Positions 22,555-35,000 of a stretch of DNA of 64,000 nt are shown here, piece after piece; within the stretch, counting starts at the first letter, position 1, and each line of letters starts with the position of its first letter. The position numbers were made by a program, and so were the translations under genes. Under the pieces are notes generated by a model. That model was not told the origin of the DNA and did no database searches. It worked only from the letters and a program-made list of their open reading frames with translations. Origin of the DNA: Hygrocybe punicea (lineage: Eukaryota > Basidiomycota > Agaricomycetes > Agaricales > Hygrophoraceae); assembly GCA_963556145.1 (NCBI GenBank), contig OY744465.1, forward strand, positions 868,001-932,000, given 5' to 3'.

Positions 22555-23361
22555 TCACCGAGAATGGTATGCTGCCTCATGCAAGCCCAGCCGGACGCAT
22601 TCCCTAACAAAGTACTCGTGAAAACGATCGTATTTAGTCAATTCCGGATGGAATGTGGTGAGGAGATGCCGTCCCTGGCGCAGCGCGACAATATCTTTTA
22701 CACCTGATTCTTCAGTAGTCCGAGGGATCTCCTGCAGATGCCATAAGATCAACGATAACCTGATGCGTGCGCCGGCATCTGAGCGGAAATATCGGGGCGG
22801 GTGAAAAGGGGCTCACAGGAGCGCGGATGAAGATGCCCGTGAGTGGCTGATCGGGACTGCGGAGAACGTCTACACAAAGGTCAGCCTCGAAGGATTCTAC
22901 CCGTGCACACATAACGTCAATGACGCATCAGAGAAGGTGGAAATACCAGTGAAGAGAACATTCCTGGGATCCCGAAGCTGCCCTTCTTGGCACCGTCCAC
23001 CACCTGTGCAAGAAGTATTGCGCCAGCACACATCCTCCATAGAGGTTTCTTCTGCAAGAACTTGCGAAGAGGGTTGAGCAGCCCAGAGAGGCGCACTAAG
23101 AAAGCGATGGTCATCAATCCTTAATCATCCGAAATCAGTCAACGGTTTGGGGAGCAGGAATCTTCTGGTGCTGCTTCATGCAGACAACCCGCACCTCCAC
23201 CAGGGATTATGAGTGCATCACATAATTCCAATTCGTCAACGGTGCGCACGAGAACGACGACGATCTTTATCGGAAAAGAAATTCTTTCGAGGGCTGTCTG
23301 ATGCTGAGTGCGCTGTAGTACAAAAAATCTCGGAAGAGGATTCACCTAAAATGCCAACCAT
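22555..23361 (-). pseudogene. PDX2/SNO-like glutaminase (vitamin B6 synthesis), diverged or decaying
   Basis: On the minus strand, in order: MVGIL at 23361; a segment with QHQTALERISFP and VRTVDELELCDALIIPGG; then ARLSGLL-like sequence; MCAGAILLAQ with the nucleophile Cys; VESFEADL; IFIRAPV; and DIVALRQGRHLL plus FHPELT with the catalytic His and Glu. This order is that of the PDX2 glutaminase, which feeds ammonia to PDX1 for pyridoxal phosphate. The catalytic triad is kept, but the usual GT before Cys is RM, the GGES motif is not restored by any simple splice, and part of the middle (VARN segment) is missing. I read it as a decaying copy; an expressed divergent paralogue is possible. Confidence 0.6.
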
Positions 23362-23399
23362 AATGCTGTCCCTCGAAGATATTGCTGCTAGTGTTTTAT

Positions 23400-25560
23400 A
23401 ATCACCCCATTCGCGTCTTCCTCGATATTACATTTATGTGTGGCATGTTTTCCAGGCCGAGAGAAGAGTGAGCTGAGGATCGGCACTGGATATTCGGATG
23501 AAGGGAGAAGCAACTGAACGGATGCCAGTTCCTCTCAGCCCTATCTCCGGAAAGGTTCGACGGTGATGAACAGCCGTAGTTAGTCGGTAAATGAGACGAT
23601 AAAAAAACATACTGACATGATGGGGGTGCCAGCTCTCGTTGTCACTGGACTTGTCGTCCTCTGCTGGTCACTGTTGGTGCCCCACATCAGCATGGTGGGT
23701 TCGGACATTTAAGGGTGTGTGGGCTGGGTGTCGGTATCATAGCAGTTAGTAACAAAACCCAATAAAAACCACGGATACAGCGGGTGGCATACTAGCCCCG
23801 CTGGACTCGTCTCCGCTCTTGCATTGGTCATTGGCCAGGCGTTGTTCAGCGCCATGGCCTTCAGTTGGCGGTGTCAATACAATTGACTGGGTGTTGGGCA
23901 TTGTGGGGCGTTGGGTGTTGTTGCACGTTGGGCATTGTTGGGCATTGTGCACTGTTGGGAACAAGAACACTGCTGAATGTGAATGTTGCTGAAGACGTCT
24001 GACGACGTTTTGTGGCAGACGGAGCAGGTTAAATTGGAGTATGGCATTTATTGAGGGAACAACTTGAAGCTAAAACTTAGTAGAAAGACAGCGATTTGAA
24101 GAAAAGAATGTGACATCACGATGATCGCCAGGTATTGCTCGAGAAATATAATTATGGCGGACGTTGATAATCCCGGCGACAAAAACATCCAGCCAAGGTC
24201 AAAATCTGCCTCGCTTGAACTCGACGTACGTTTGTTACACTTACCGAAACTTCTTATCCATGACACTCCTTTCAACTGATGAGTGGGGCATTTGCAGGCG
24301 GGGTAGCAGTAGAAAGTGTGCAAACGGGACCTATGGTAGGTGAACAAAATAGCAAGGTTGACTTGGACACATGGCGTCGACGAAATAAATTCTCCATTGC
24401 CTGGGGCCAGCACATTGTCTCTCAGCCACCAAGCACTGAGAAAAGCAGCCGATTCCAGCCATGTGACTGCACCTAGTGACCCTCCCGCTTTTGAGAAGTT
24501 TTTAAATTAGCGATGAGAGTGGCTAGCTAGGAAACATTAAGAGGGGGGACATTCTCACGTATTAGTAGCCGCGCGGCTCGCAGGTGATTGTGCAGGATAC
24601 TGACGGCCCAGACACGGATGACGTCCCGCTGGCGCACGTCGATGAGATAGAGACAGAAGTGAGTCGAGTTCACTTGCGAAGGGAGATCGGCGTCCACCCT
24701 GTCCACATTGATGTTTCTATCAATGTGCGTTGCCTGTTTCCATCCTGCATCGGAGTAGGCACTGGCGGGGATTGGAGACGATGATGGTATTAATGGCTGT
24801 CGTGTTTCTGGCTGTCGTGTTTCTGTCAAGCACGAGACTACCAAAGGGGGCACAGTTTCCGTACTGCGATGCCTACAGTTCAAAATATCAATGACACAGG
24901 AGAGAGAGCCCGAAACCCCAGTGCAATAAATATAATGGTTCCGAGTCCTAAATTTATTTAGGCTCGGTCTTAATGTGACCTGACCGAAATTCTCCAATCT
25001 ATCGTTGCGGCAAATGCCGGGTTTGGTTGTGTTTGCACGCCGTGCGCACCAGCTTCAATAACCCCACTTCCGGCAGCAGCACCACAGAAGCTAGTAGTAT
25101 AGATAGTCTATTTCATTGAATAAAATAACACACACTCTCATATGTATCCACAGAGAAGAGCTAATGAGTGAACTTGTGATTTTACTTATGACAGTGAATG
25201 TAAATAAGAATTCCGAAGGACTCGGATATGCCGTGCAATGCAACGGCCCTCTAGCACAAGTCCAACACTGAACCTTTGGAGATTGAAAGTGCCGTTTAGA
25301 TTGACTATGCCCGGTGAGTCTGACATCTGGAAGAAAACTCGTCAAATCGTGCACTCGGATGAGCGAATGGCCATAATGTCTGAATGTCATGAGCGGGGGT
25401 TGCTTTGGCGACGCTACCCACCCCAAACCTCCCCGCTGAATTTGTTGAACATACCACGCCGCATGGCCTGGTGCATGCTGTGAAAATGGGAGAGTCTCAG
25501 TGAATGGTTGCTTGTGAAAGCTTTTCATGTATATTTGTCGCAGCTTTTGTGAATGCCCTG
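23400..25560. other. Gene-poor region
   Basis: A 156-codon minus-strand frame at 24527-24997 has no recognised motif. 23880-23950 has a ttgggcattg repeat. No other feature is supported. Confidence 0.4.
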
Positions 25561-25709
25561 GTGACGGTGTCAGGCCTTGTCAAGGGGACACCGCCGACCT
25601 GTGCTATTGCCAGCTACATATAGCCCCGGCTCATCTGATTTCAAGGTATTGGTTTTTGTGATGCACATGCCCGCGCCCATCCTCACGTTCCTGTTCACTT
25701 TCGCAGCGC

Positions 25710-26300
25710 TCACCCAGACGGGTCTGGCAGCACTCATTCCTGGAGGTGGTATGGATAATGCTACAACCGTCCGAAAATTAGGGGGTGAGTTGAGATGGAG
25801 TCCCTGGACGCTTGGAGTCATGGTTCATGCTGGTGATACGGGCGACGTCATCCGCAAGAACGATCCTCTCAACGGTGTATATCCTATTATGTGTGTCGTC
25901 CATCCCCTCTTCCTTTGCCTCTTTGCCCGTCTCGCTGAGTTTGCTCATCCATGAATGCTGCAGAATTTCGACAATGGAGGACAACCAATCGACTTTGTCG
26001 ATCGATATATACGAGGGCTCACCGCTGGGTCACAACCTCGGTACGGTGAAAGTCGACAACATCGCACCCGCCCCTGCGTATATCCCTCAGATCTTGGTCA
26101 AGTTTTGGTTTGGTGAGGATTGGGATTTGCATGTGGAGGCTAGGGACGACAGGTAGTCAACCATTGCATATTTCGCCGCTATGCCTGACTGAACTGGTGT
26201 TGTCTTTTAGTTGTGATGGCCCCCGAAGCTTGATCGTCATTGACATGCGAGACAGACTTCCGACATCCACCAGCGCTAACCAAGTGCCACTGCATGGTTA
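25710..26300 (+). pseudogene. Hsp70-like C-terminal fragment
   Basis: The plus-strand frame reads LTQTGLAALIPGG and WTLGVMVHAGDTG. An intron (about 25891-25970) leads into STMEDNQSTLSIDIYEGS, LGT, then APAPAYIPQILVKFWF, and ends with EARDD before another intron. This is the order of the nucleotide-domain end and substrate-binding domain of Hsp70-type proteins. The ATPase domain is absent upstream, so this is a fragment rather than a working chaperone. Confidence 0.6.
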
Positions 26301-26546
26301 GTTGGACAGGTTATAAGTATCTCTATTTATAGTGGCCAGGCCGCCAGGGGCATTGACGGAGAAGGGCTGATAGACTCGTACCGCAGTGCTCAGCAACAGA
26401 CCTTGTCGATACTATCGCTTCTAGAATATCCATTCTTATAATAATGAACATAACAAGTTAAATATTCTGGGTGGCCACTGGGTGGCCTGGCCAACGGCTT
26501 GACTCCTATCTGAAGCTAAATTTTAAAAACTTTGTCTAGATCAACC
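26301..26546. other. Short intergenic region before the oxygenase gene
   Basis: Contains a repeated gtggcc(ag/tgg)gcc segment (about 26330 and 26475). It probably includes the promoter of the gene starting at 26547. Confidence 0.4.
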
Positions 26547-28104
26547 ATGACATCACCTGCAAATGCCACAAGCAAACGTCCGAGAACCCCTCCGACGACG
26601 GTAATGCCTTCCATCACGAAATCTCCTGATTCTGCGCAAGCAGCAAAGAAACAGAGACACGACGAGGTGAATATTTAACAACACTTCCGCGTTGATTCTC
26701 GTCTTTTCTAACAAGAACACTCCAGGCTACCATCATCGACTATCCCTTTACCCCTCAATTGCGTACTGCGATAGACATCAACAATGCTATCAAGTCAATA
26801 TATAAGGTGCCGGCACTCGGCTTTTGCCCCTCCAAATCCCAACGGTTCATTCAACAATGGCACGCTGATACTGATGGCGGGGAGATAAGTGAATCAGAGC
26901 GAGACCGTTATACTATCCCTGTGGGTGTCTTCAGTCAGACTTCAAGTCGCTGGAAATCTAAATTCGCGTCTCACAGCAAGCCATTTCGGACCTCGAGGCA
27001 ACCTTTGAGGAGTTCCCAGGCCCCGTGGCTACGGGCAAATTTAATTTCTCTTTCAATCTGAAGATAACTCGACCGGGATGTGAATACGACGGACCCATAT
27101 CTCACGATTCCAATGATACCCACAAGTTGTTACCAGTTTGGTTCGAACACGCTGCGATATCGGGCTTTGGCGATATGAAAACGCTCGAAACTAGAGTTGA
27201 TGACCAAGTCCGCAGCGCTCGTGAGATCCCGGCGACCGAGTTCTCAGTCGACACAATGTTGTTGGAACAAATCGAGAAGGAATGGGAAACTCATTTCCTC
27301 CCTCGCAATGTTCGCACGCAGCCTTACAAGATACACATCTATGGCAATCAGGGGCACTTCAAACCGCACCGTGACACACCAGAGAAGGATCTCGTCGGGA
27401 CGTTCTTGGTTGGCTTGGGTGATACGACAGGATACGGGGGAAAATTTCACATTGAAAAGATGGAACTGACCGCAGACTCTTGCAGCTGGGTGGCCTTCCA
27501 CCCAGACGTGCCCCATCACATCGATAAAATATGGGTGGGTCATCGTGCAGTCATTGCATTCAAGATTTTTCGACACGAGCAATCCGATGATGAGCTCCCT
27601 GCCAAATTCGAGATTCGCATCAAAGACGTGTTCTCCAGGATGCAACCGCCATATGGGATCTTCTTGAACCACCAATATTGCATGGGTACCTCCCACTTGA
27701 ACGGGTTCGACCACTTGCTCTTGTCCTGCGCACGTTCCTATATCACAGGGAATGTTTACCTGTTGCCTGTCGTCACAAGTTTTTGGGGTGAACATTTCTA
27801 TAGACGTGATGACGATGAACAAGACACAGCTACCACGGATGTGTACCCATTCAGCAATGCCCATGTCGACTATATACTTGGTAGGAACGACGATGAAGCC
27901 AAGAAGGGGATCGAATGGTTGAGAGGCTGGAAAAACGTACCATTTTATAGTCTTGATTTCGCAACTTCGACGCTTACTTGGAAAGAGGACGAGCCGGATG
28001 GGGCCAACTACATCGGCAACGAAGCAGATTCTTTTAGGGAGGATTCACTATATCTGGCATATTCTTTACTAGTCCTCCCAAAGAAAGTGTTGGAGGAGTG
28101 TTAA
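26547..28104 (+). CDS. Fe(II)/2-oxoglutarate oxygenase-like (prolyl-hydroxylase-fold) protein
   Basis: Exons 26547-26666, 26726-26920 and 26977-28104 join in phase to 480 residues. A Lys/Arg/Pro-rich N-terminus (about residues 1-40) comes first. The central part contains YKIHIYGNQGHFKPHRD, with the HxD iron-binding pair, and about 70 residues on PHHIDKIWVGHRAVIAFKIF, which supplies the distal His and the basic residue for 2-oxoglutarate. Fungal genomes have many such uncharacterised oxygenase-domain proteins; substrate and pathway are unknown. No signal peptide is seen, and the basic N-terminus could be a nuclear signal (inference). The ATG at 26547 is the first in frame and the two introns are 59 and 56 bp. 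The gene looks intact. Confidence 0.85.
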
Positions 28105-28234
28105 ATGATTTGGGTATGCATGATTGACATGTCGCCTAAACAGCTTCTTTTCTTTTCCGCCACTTTCTGATCTGTGAGCCAGAGTCTATTTTGGAACGGT
28201 TCTCAGATTATCGTCTATTCATAACATGCATATC

Positions 28235-28429
28235 TCATTTCAATAAAATTGCGTGAATGAAAGCACGTTGCTTGTCGCACAACTTGATATACAAGGAGTT
28301 CCGTGATAATTGTCCTAATTGTCTCCCAATGACATTGAATGTTGAAGCTGGGGTATTTATGTGGTGTGCGAGAGTGGGACGGGCCCGGGCGTTATAACTG
28401 CAATCTGGGAGAGTCACTGTCGTAGTCAT
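28235..28429 (-). pseudogene. Relic of an NLR 5' end
   Basis: The minus-strand frame contains STFNVIG and RAFIHAI. These match the segment just upstream and at the start of the NACHT-TPR gene (STFNVVGGDQ near 35690, and HAFIHAI near 35610). Nothing NLR-like continues beyond it, so it is a duplicated fragment. Confidence 0.6.
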
Positions 28430-28702
28430 TCAGAATAGCACCTGCAGACCATGATACACGGTGAGAAGCAATGCCTGAGCCCCCAATAATTCAAGATGTT
28501 ATCGAATATCTGTATATTGAATCACTGAAGACTACTCACTGTGGCTCAGAAACTTGAGACAGGCTCCAACCGGACACCACTGAATGAAAATCCTCTAAAC
28601 CAGCGCCTCTCAAAAAATTTCAAAATAACAAAGGCCACTGATCCATCAAGGTACTGCTTCCGGACTTAAAACCTCCCTCCACCCAGTATTCTTCAGTGTG
28701 TT

Positions 28703-30140
28703 TCATAAACCTGAATCAACTCTGGTTTCCTGGTAACCTGGCCGTAGGAATTCCGGGACAATGTTTGGTGTTAGGTTAACATCGACACTCCTATCACGGA
28801 AGTTGTCACGAGGTTGACCAACACAGAACAGAAGGTCGTAGGGAGGGAAAGTTCCCGGTTCTGTGATCCATTGTCCACCTTCAGTCGCTGGAGGAAACTT
28901 TCGCACTGTGACACTGTTATCACTGGTGCTTGCAGCCGGGTGTGAGCAATACGAAACCGACCAATGAACACGGTAACGTCCATGAGGAACATTGTTCACT
29001 TGAGCTCGGAGGCAGCTGATGATATGTCTGTCGACAGGATGACGTGAATTCCGAAATTGCGGGGCGACGTGGACGCCAAGTGGATAGCCGGTCCGTTCAT
29101 CAACTACTTCTCGATACCAATATGTCATGGAGGGGACTTCGGAATTACTTTGCCCGTCATGCTCAGCTGAAAAGCTCGTTGCCGAGACTACGAAGGCGGG
29201 TGATTGCAAGCCAGGCAATGTGCCGCTGCGGCACCTGCTATCTCTTGTTCCTTTTCCCACTCCCCAAAACCAATGTTCTCCATGCCACGGTCGACATTAA
29301 ACCGGGCATAGATAGTGGAAGTTGATTTGAATCGGTCGAGCAAGTCATCGTGGACTCTTTCGGCGGTGGTAGAAAGCTGTACGAGTGCTTTTGCCTGAGG
29401 TGTAAACCGAACGGAAGACGTATAATAGATCCTCCGATAGAGACTGTAGAGGATCTCCCGGTCCCGATAGATATCAGCAATCGAATGTCGCTGCCTTTCC
29501 GCAGCTTTTCTGCCTCTCGCCTGCACTCCCCGGAGGGATTATTGAACCCCAAGCCAGCATCGACATACTGTATCTTGGGAGAACCGATGGAAATAGGCTT
29601 GAGGAATGTTGGAGCTGCACTGGTGGCTCTCGCGACTTCCCAGATTGTTGTGAGATCGGAATTTTCGTAAGTGGTGAATCGGTGAGGACGCGGGCTATCG
29701 CCGACATGGGCCCAGACGCCAAGTACAAATGTCCGACAAGGCGTAATACCGCGAGTTGCAGCATCGTCGTACATTCTAGCTTGTTCGTCGAGGCCGTGAT
29801 CTGTTAAACCTTCTTAATTGTCCTCTCCAACACTTTGGCGCTGAACTTGGTTGCCCTCGATCTGACCCTCGACTTCACTCCTTTGGGAACAAAGATATCT
29901 TTCGACAGGCAAAGGCTTCTTGCACCGACATGCATAGTCTCCCGAGGAGTAGGCCCCCTGTGCTTGTACCGCATATGAGATCAAAAAGATAACAAGGTTT
30001 GGCCTCCACTTCGAGTCCTTCCTTAGCGGATAGATCGTGCATGAGTCACGGCGATGTCTCGGAGAATCATGAGAGACGACAAGCCCCGAATCCCTCCACC
30101 GTCAAATGACAGCAGACGCACTGGTCGATGAATGAGTCAG
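28703..30140 (-). pseudogene. Patatin-like phospholipase pseudogene
   Basis: On the minus strand: RLLSFDGGGIRGLSSL (oxyanion loop) near 30130; the nucleophile motif GTSTGG near 29970; a long segment with PHRFTTYENSDLTTIWEVA and the catalytic Asp in DAGLGFNNP near 29570; then LLISIGTG. Two frame changes break it: one between the oxyanion loop and GTSTGG, one after RKISLFPKE near 29885. The frame from 29260 to 28703 continues for about 185 codons with no domain I recognise, so it may be a C-terminal extension or a separate gene. Patatins hydrolyse lipid acyl esters; in fungi they are often fused to NLR-type modules, and an NLR lies nearby. Confidence 0.75.
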
Positions 30141-30479
30141 TAACACTCATGACGATCAGCTTGATTGCAGAGTGACTACGGCAAACGTGGTAGAACGGGC
30201 CAGTCTATGTTCTTGTTGTATTCTTCGCAGTTGTACTCGAGTCTTGCTTCCTCATTCTGTCGTACACCACATTGGCTTTGGACAACTACTAGATGTCTCT
30301 AACATGAACGTTCAGTACTTTCAGTCGTGAGGGGAATGCTTTTCATCATTTCCCCCTCATGCTGAACTATCATTCCCGAGCCCCCAATTCTTTTCTGCTG
30401 CAGTCTACTTACCGAAGCTGAAGCCATTTTCGTCGTTAGGTTGAATGTGGACTGTTGTTCCGTCGGTTTCTCTCCTGAC

Positions 30480-31926
30480 AATGCAGTTCTGTTCCGCTCT
30501 ATCCGGATTTTGGCTCCGGCGACGAACGGTATCTCTCCCTCAATATTGTTCGCTCTCAAGATATAACTGGTGAGCAACAATGGACTTGGTGCGTCACACG
30601 CTCCACGAACAGCACCCCCAATAAAGTTGACACGGTTTTGCCTCAGTTGGAATGTACACTACTGGAATCGTCACCGCACAATAGTGACCTTCCGAGTTCA
30701 CGACAAATGCATCTGGCGGCTGGACATTGACGCATGGCCTTCCTCGGATCACTGCCTGCACCTCGCAACGAACTGAAGCTTTCTTGGCGGGGGCAGCACA
30801 TCCCTCATTGTGCTTACCCGGACGAGAAAGATATCAGCGGAGATGTTGCTGTCGCCTGAAATGGCGCATCTCTGCTTCTCGCAAGTCGATGTCATCGCGG
30901 TGCTCGAGAGGCTCTCGGTCGCGGGATTTAGTACTGAATGAATATGAGAGGCGACCTATGATATTTACCCCACTAGCCTAAATGATGAATTGTATCCAGT
31001 AGCGCCAATGTATATACAACGTTCGTATTATTCTGCTTTCACTCCAAGACATCTTGTCGGAATACCCGCTCGATGCTGGGAAAGATTCTCTAGGGCAGCG
31101 CATACATGGCCACCCATGTTATTAACCTGATGGTGTTGGATTGGGCTATCACTCAGGCTCTCCGTCACACGGTCTGGCCCAGTAACGTTCTCGTCATCCG
31201 ACCCGCCACCACCGCGACTCGTCGATGAACTGATAATTGACAGAGTATGGCCTCTAACGATCCATCGGCCGCTCCATGTAGGCGTAGGTAGCCTTCTTGG
31301 TGACCTCCATGTGCGCGCACAGAACATGGGAACAGCAATACTCTCACAGTGAGGCGGTTGTCCAGGACGAAAATAGTCAGACTTTGTCAGAAAAGCGAGT
31401 TAGAGAACAGGCGAGAATATATACTGATCATGAAAAGCACGCACCAAATCGAGCAGTTGACAAGATATGTCCGATAATATGCAAAACCTTTCATTAGCAG
31501 GGGTATAAACACGGTTTATGGCGACGACCGCACAAAGCGTAAATAATCATTGCTAACTGGGGGCACATGAAATTCAGGTTCAGTATGACAGTGATTGAGT
31601 TGTTTACCTGCATTGCGGAACAGAAGATTTCCGATGGTGAATTCTTGCACGGATAGTCTGCCGAGGTATATAGACGAAGTCCTGAGAGAAGCTCTGCCCA
31701 TCAACAACAATAATGGTCATATAGAATCCTAGGAATTGGCATGAACAAATCTATGCAGGAATCTAAGAATCGAGTCGTTCTCCGCCCCTCCAGACGCAAT
31801 ACTCGGGCTGCCACGACAGAGCAATGCACATTTTGGGACATCTCCCCATCCCACGAAATTATAATAAGAGCCCTGCGCAAATTTGAATGAAAAGAGTAGG
31901 ACATGTAGATTTTGGTAGTAGCTCAA
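30480..31926 (-). pseudogene. Degenerate duplicate of the membrane-protein/WDR59-like gene pair (copy A)
   Basis: 30480 to about 30980 matches 36555-37085, and 31000-31870 matches 37105-37820 plus 39405-39690. The minus strand retains CSVRAHGGHQEGYLR (a decayed CSVCAHGGHRECYLR) near 31300, the exon around FTIGNLLFRNAG, and a 51 bp intron before the exon that encodes the Cys-rich region. Metal-binding Cys residues are lost and frames are broken. The plus-strand membrane-protein tail is also disrupted. Confidence 0.75.
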
Positions 31927-32095
31927 CTGCCTCCGCCCTTGTTATCTGGGCATCGTCTTGGTGACCCAGATGGGATAAACAACGAGAGAGGTTCCGGAGG
32001 GACCTAGCAAGTTTCGGAACAAGAGCAACAGGACTGTCAGCAGCATGCGGTCGGGGTAGGTGGACTGCCTCCTCAAGTGCCCTCAGTGCGTCTTC
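31868..32095 (-). pseudogene. Stranded 3' end of the NLR gene after a premature stop
   Basis: After the TGA at 32096-32098 the same frame continues EDALRALEEAVHLPRP, LARSLRNLSRCLSHLG and so on to a TAA near 31868. This is one more TPR unit and a short tail. In every other unit the stop position is an Arg codon, so CGA to TGA explains the loss. Confidence 0.75.
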
Positions 32096-35000
32096 TCAGT
32101 GACTGAGACCAGACAAATGAATAGAGAGATTATCGATGAACAGAGCGAGATCTGGATTGAAAGTGGCAGGATGGTCAGCAGCAAGTTGCCGACGTAGCTT
32201 GACTGCCTCCTCAATTGCTTTCATGGCCTCTTTTCGGCGACCCAGGTCAGTTAAACGAAGAGAGAGATTGTTGAGGGACATGGCGAGATCCGGATTGAAA
32301 GTGGCAGGACGCTCAGCAGCAAGTTGCTGGTAGAGCTTGACTGCCTCCTCAATGGCATTCATGGCCTCTTCTCGGCGACCCAGATCAGAGAAACAACGAG
32401 AGAGATTCTTGAGGGACGAAGCGAGATTTGGATTGAACGAGGCAGGACGGTCAGCAGCAAGCTGCCGATGTAGCTTGACTGCCTCCTCAATTGCTTTCAT
32501 GGCCTCTTCTCGGCGACCCAGGTCAGATAAACGAAGAGAGAGATTGTGGAGGGACAAAGCAAGATCTGGATTGAAAGTGGCAGGAAGCTCAGCAGCAAGC
32601 TGCCGATGTAACTTGACTGCCTCCTCAATTGCTTTCATGGCCTCTTCTCGGCGACCCAGGGCAGATAAACGAACAGAGAGATTGTTGAGGGACATGGCGA
32701 GAGCTGGATTGAAAGTGGCAGGACGCTCAGCAGTAAGCTGCCGACGTATCTTGACAGCCTCCTCAATTGCTTTCATGGCCTCTTCTCGGCGACCGAGGTC
32801 AGCTAAATGATTAGAGAGATTGATGAGGGACGAAGCGAGATCTGGATTGAACGAGGCAGGACGGTCAGCAGCAAGCTGCCGACGTAGCTTGACTGCCTGC
32901 TCAATTACTTTCATGGCCTCTTCTCGGCGACCCAGATGAGATAAACAAGAAGAGAGATTGTTGAGGGACAGCGCGAGATCTGGATTGAAAGTCACAGGAC
33001 GATCAGCAGCAAGTTGCTGGTACAACTCGACTGCCTCCTCAATTGCTTTCATGGCCTCTTCTCGGCGACCGAGGTCAGCTAAATGATTAGAGAGATTGAT
33101 GAGGGACGAAGCGAGATTTGGATTGAACGAGGCAGGACGGTCAGCAGCAAGCTGCCGATGTAGCTTGACTGCCTCCTCAATTGCTTTCATGGCCTCTTCT
33201 CGGCGACCCAGGTCAGATAAACGAACAGAGAGATTGTTGAGGGACATGGCGAGAGCTGGATTGAAAGTGGCAGGACGCTCAGCAGTAAGCTGCCGACGTA
33301 TCTTGACAGCCTCCTCAATCGCTTTCATGGCCTCTTCTCGGCGACCCGGGTGAGATAAACGATTAGAGAAATTGTTGAGGGACATGGCGAGATCTGGATT
33401 GAAAGTCGCAGGACGCTCAGCAGCAAGTTGCTGGTAGAGCTTGACTGCCTCCTCAATGGCATTCATGGCCTCGTCTCGGCGACCCAGGTCAGCTAAACGA
33501 AGAGAGAGATTGTTGAGGGACATGGCGAGATCTGGATTGAAGGTCGCAGGATGGTCAGCAGCAAGCTGCCGACGTAGCTTGACTGCCTCCTCAATAGCTT
33601 TCATGGCCTCTTCTCGGCAACCCAGATCAGATAAATGAAAAGATAGATTGTTGAGGGACGAAGCGAGAGTTGGATTGAAAGTGGCAGGATGCTCAGCAGC
33701 AAGCTGCTGATACAACTCGACTGCCTCCTCAATTGCATTCATGGCCTCTTCTCGGCGACCGAGATCAGATAAATGAAGAGAGAGATTGTTGAGGGAGAAC
33801 GCGAGATGTGGATTGAAAGTCGCAGGACGGTCAGCAGCAAGCTGCCGGTACAGCTCGACTGCGTCCTCGTTCGCTTTCATGGCATCTTCTCGCCGACCCA
33901 TGTACCGAAATCGTTTGGACAGCTCAACCAGCGCTGCACCCTGTTTTTCGCCAGAAACCAAATTTACAAGTGCTGGACATGTTCCCTGTCCAGGATCACC
34001 GCATTAGTTGGTAGCAGCGGCATTCCAATCCAAACTCTAACCTGGAGCCAGACTCGTACTTTGACCAAACTTTGAAAGTCAAACATGGAATACAAAACCT
34101 CCATCCAGATCAGAAGACGCCTCAAAAGGAATGTGCGCACTGAATCGAGAAACCTTTCTGATAACGGCCCTTCGATTTCGATTATGTGCGCCGCCCAGAA
34201 TCTGCAAGCATACCATAGCACTTCCGAGACACTTGATTCATCGATTTTAGGAATGCCTTCCACCTCGCTTTCTCCCGTTAAGTAGCCGGTTCCAGGTATT
34301 TCGGGCTTCAACTGTTCATTCATGACATGAATACACAAAAATGCCAGCCTCCGACTATGCTCCTTTTCGTTCACATAGAACCGTTCATGAGCCAGAGATG
34401 TTCGAGCCCGACAAGTTAAGAAATCTCTGAAGGAGAGATGTAGGAGTTGGATAGGTCGAGTTTGATCGTCCAAGCCAGTGAGCACCGAGCGGAGTGGGCG
34501 CAGAACTTCATCGACTTTCAGTGTTGGATTGGTCCAATGAAGGCACTGGAGAGCTAACATAGACAGCGGTGTCTTGACTGCAACAATTGCGCCGATGAGT
34601 AACTTGTACTCCTGTACAAAATCCTCGTCGCTCCAGTCGCAGGAGTTGAGGATCTCAGCATACAATTTGTCCATCTTTGCCTCCGCGTGGAGACCTGATG
34701 GATCATTCTCGTACAAGAGTTGCCTGAGCTTCTTCTCCGGATACGTGGTGGTGGACAAGTAATTGCTGATCGTGGACGCCCAGATGAACAAGCCGTCTGA
34801 TTTCACCATAAAGTCCCTGGTTAATTGCAAACCAGGCCAATCTGCACCCAAGCGCTTCCGCGATGCAATATATCGCAGCCTCTCCTGGATATACATAGCG
34901 ATATCCCTCTGATTGCTATCGCCGTGAATGTTGATTGATCTACAGCGAACATGATTCGCAGTGGACAAATCCGTGAAAATGTCGTCCTTCGGGCGAGAGG

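Noticed and set aside
25570..25821. Minus-strand frame with SDEPGLYVAGNSTG, resembling a flavoprotein motif
   Set aside because: The plus strand over the same bases gives a better Hsp70-type exon and introns; the resemblance is short and isolated.
32136..33638. Plus-strand frames opposite the TPR repeats
   Set aside because: Antisense shadows of the 138 bp repeat, with no motif of their own.
33961..33966. Stop codon between the NACHT and TPR frames read as two separate genes
   Set aside because: A 56 bp GT/AG intron (33986-34041) removes the stop and joins both frames in phase.
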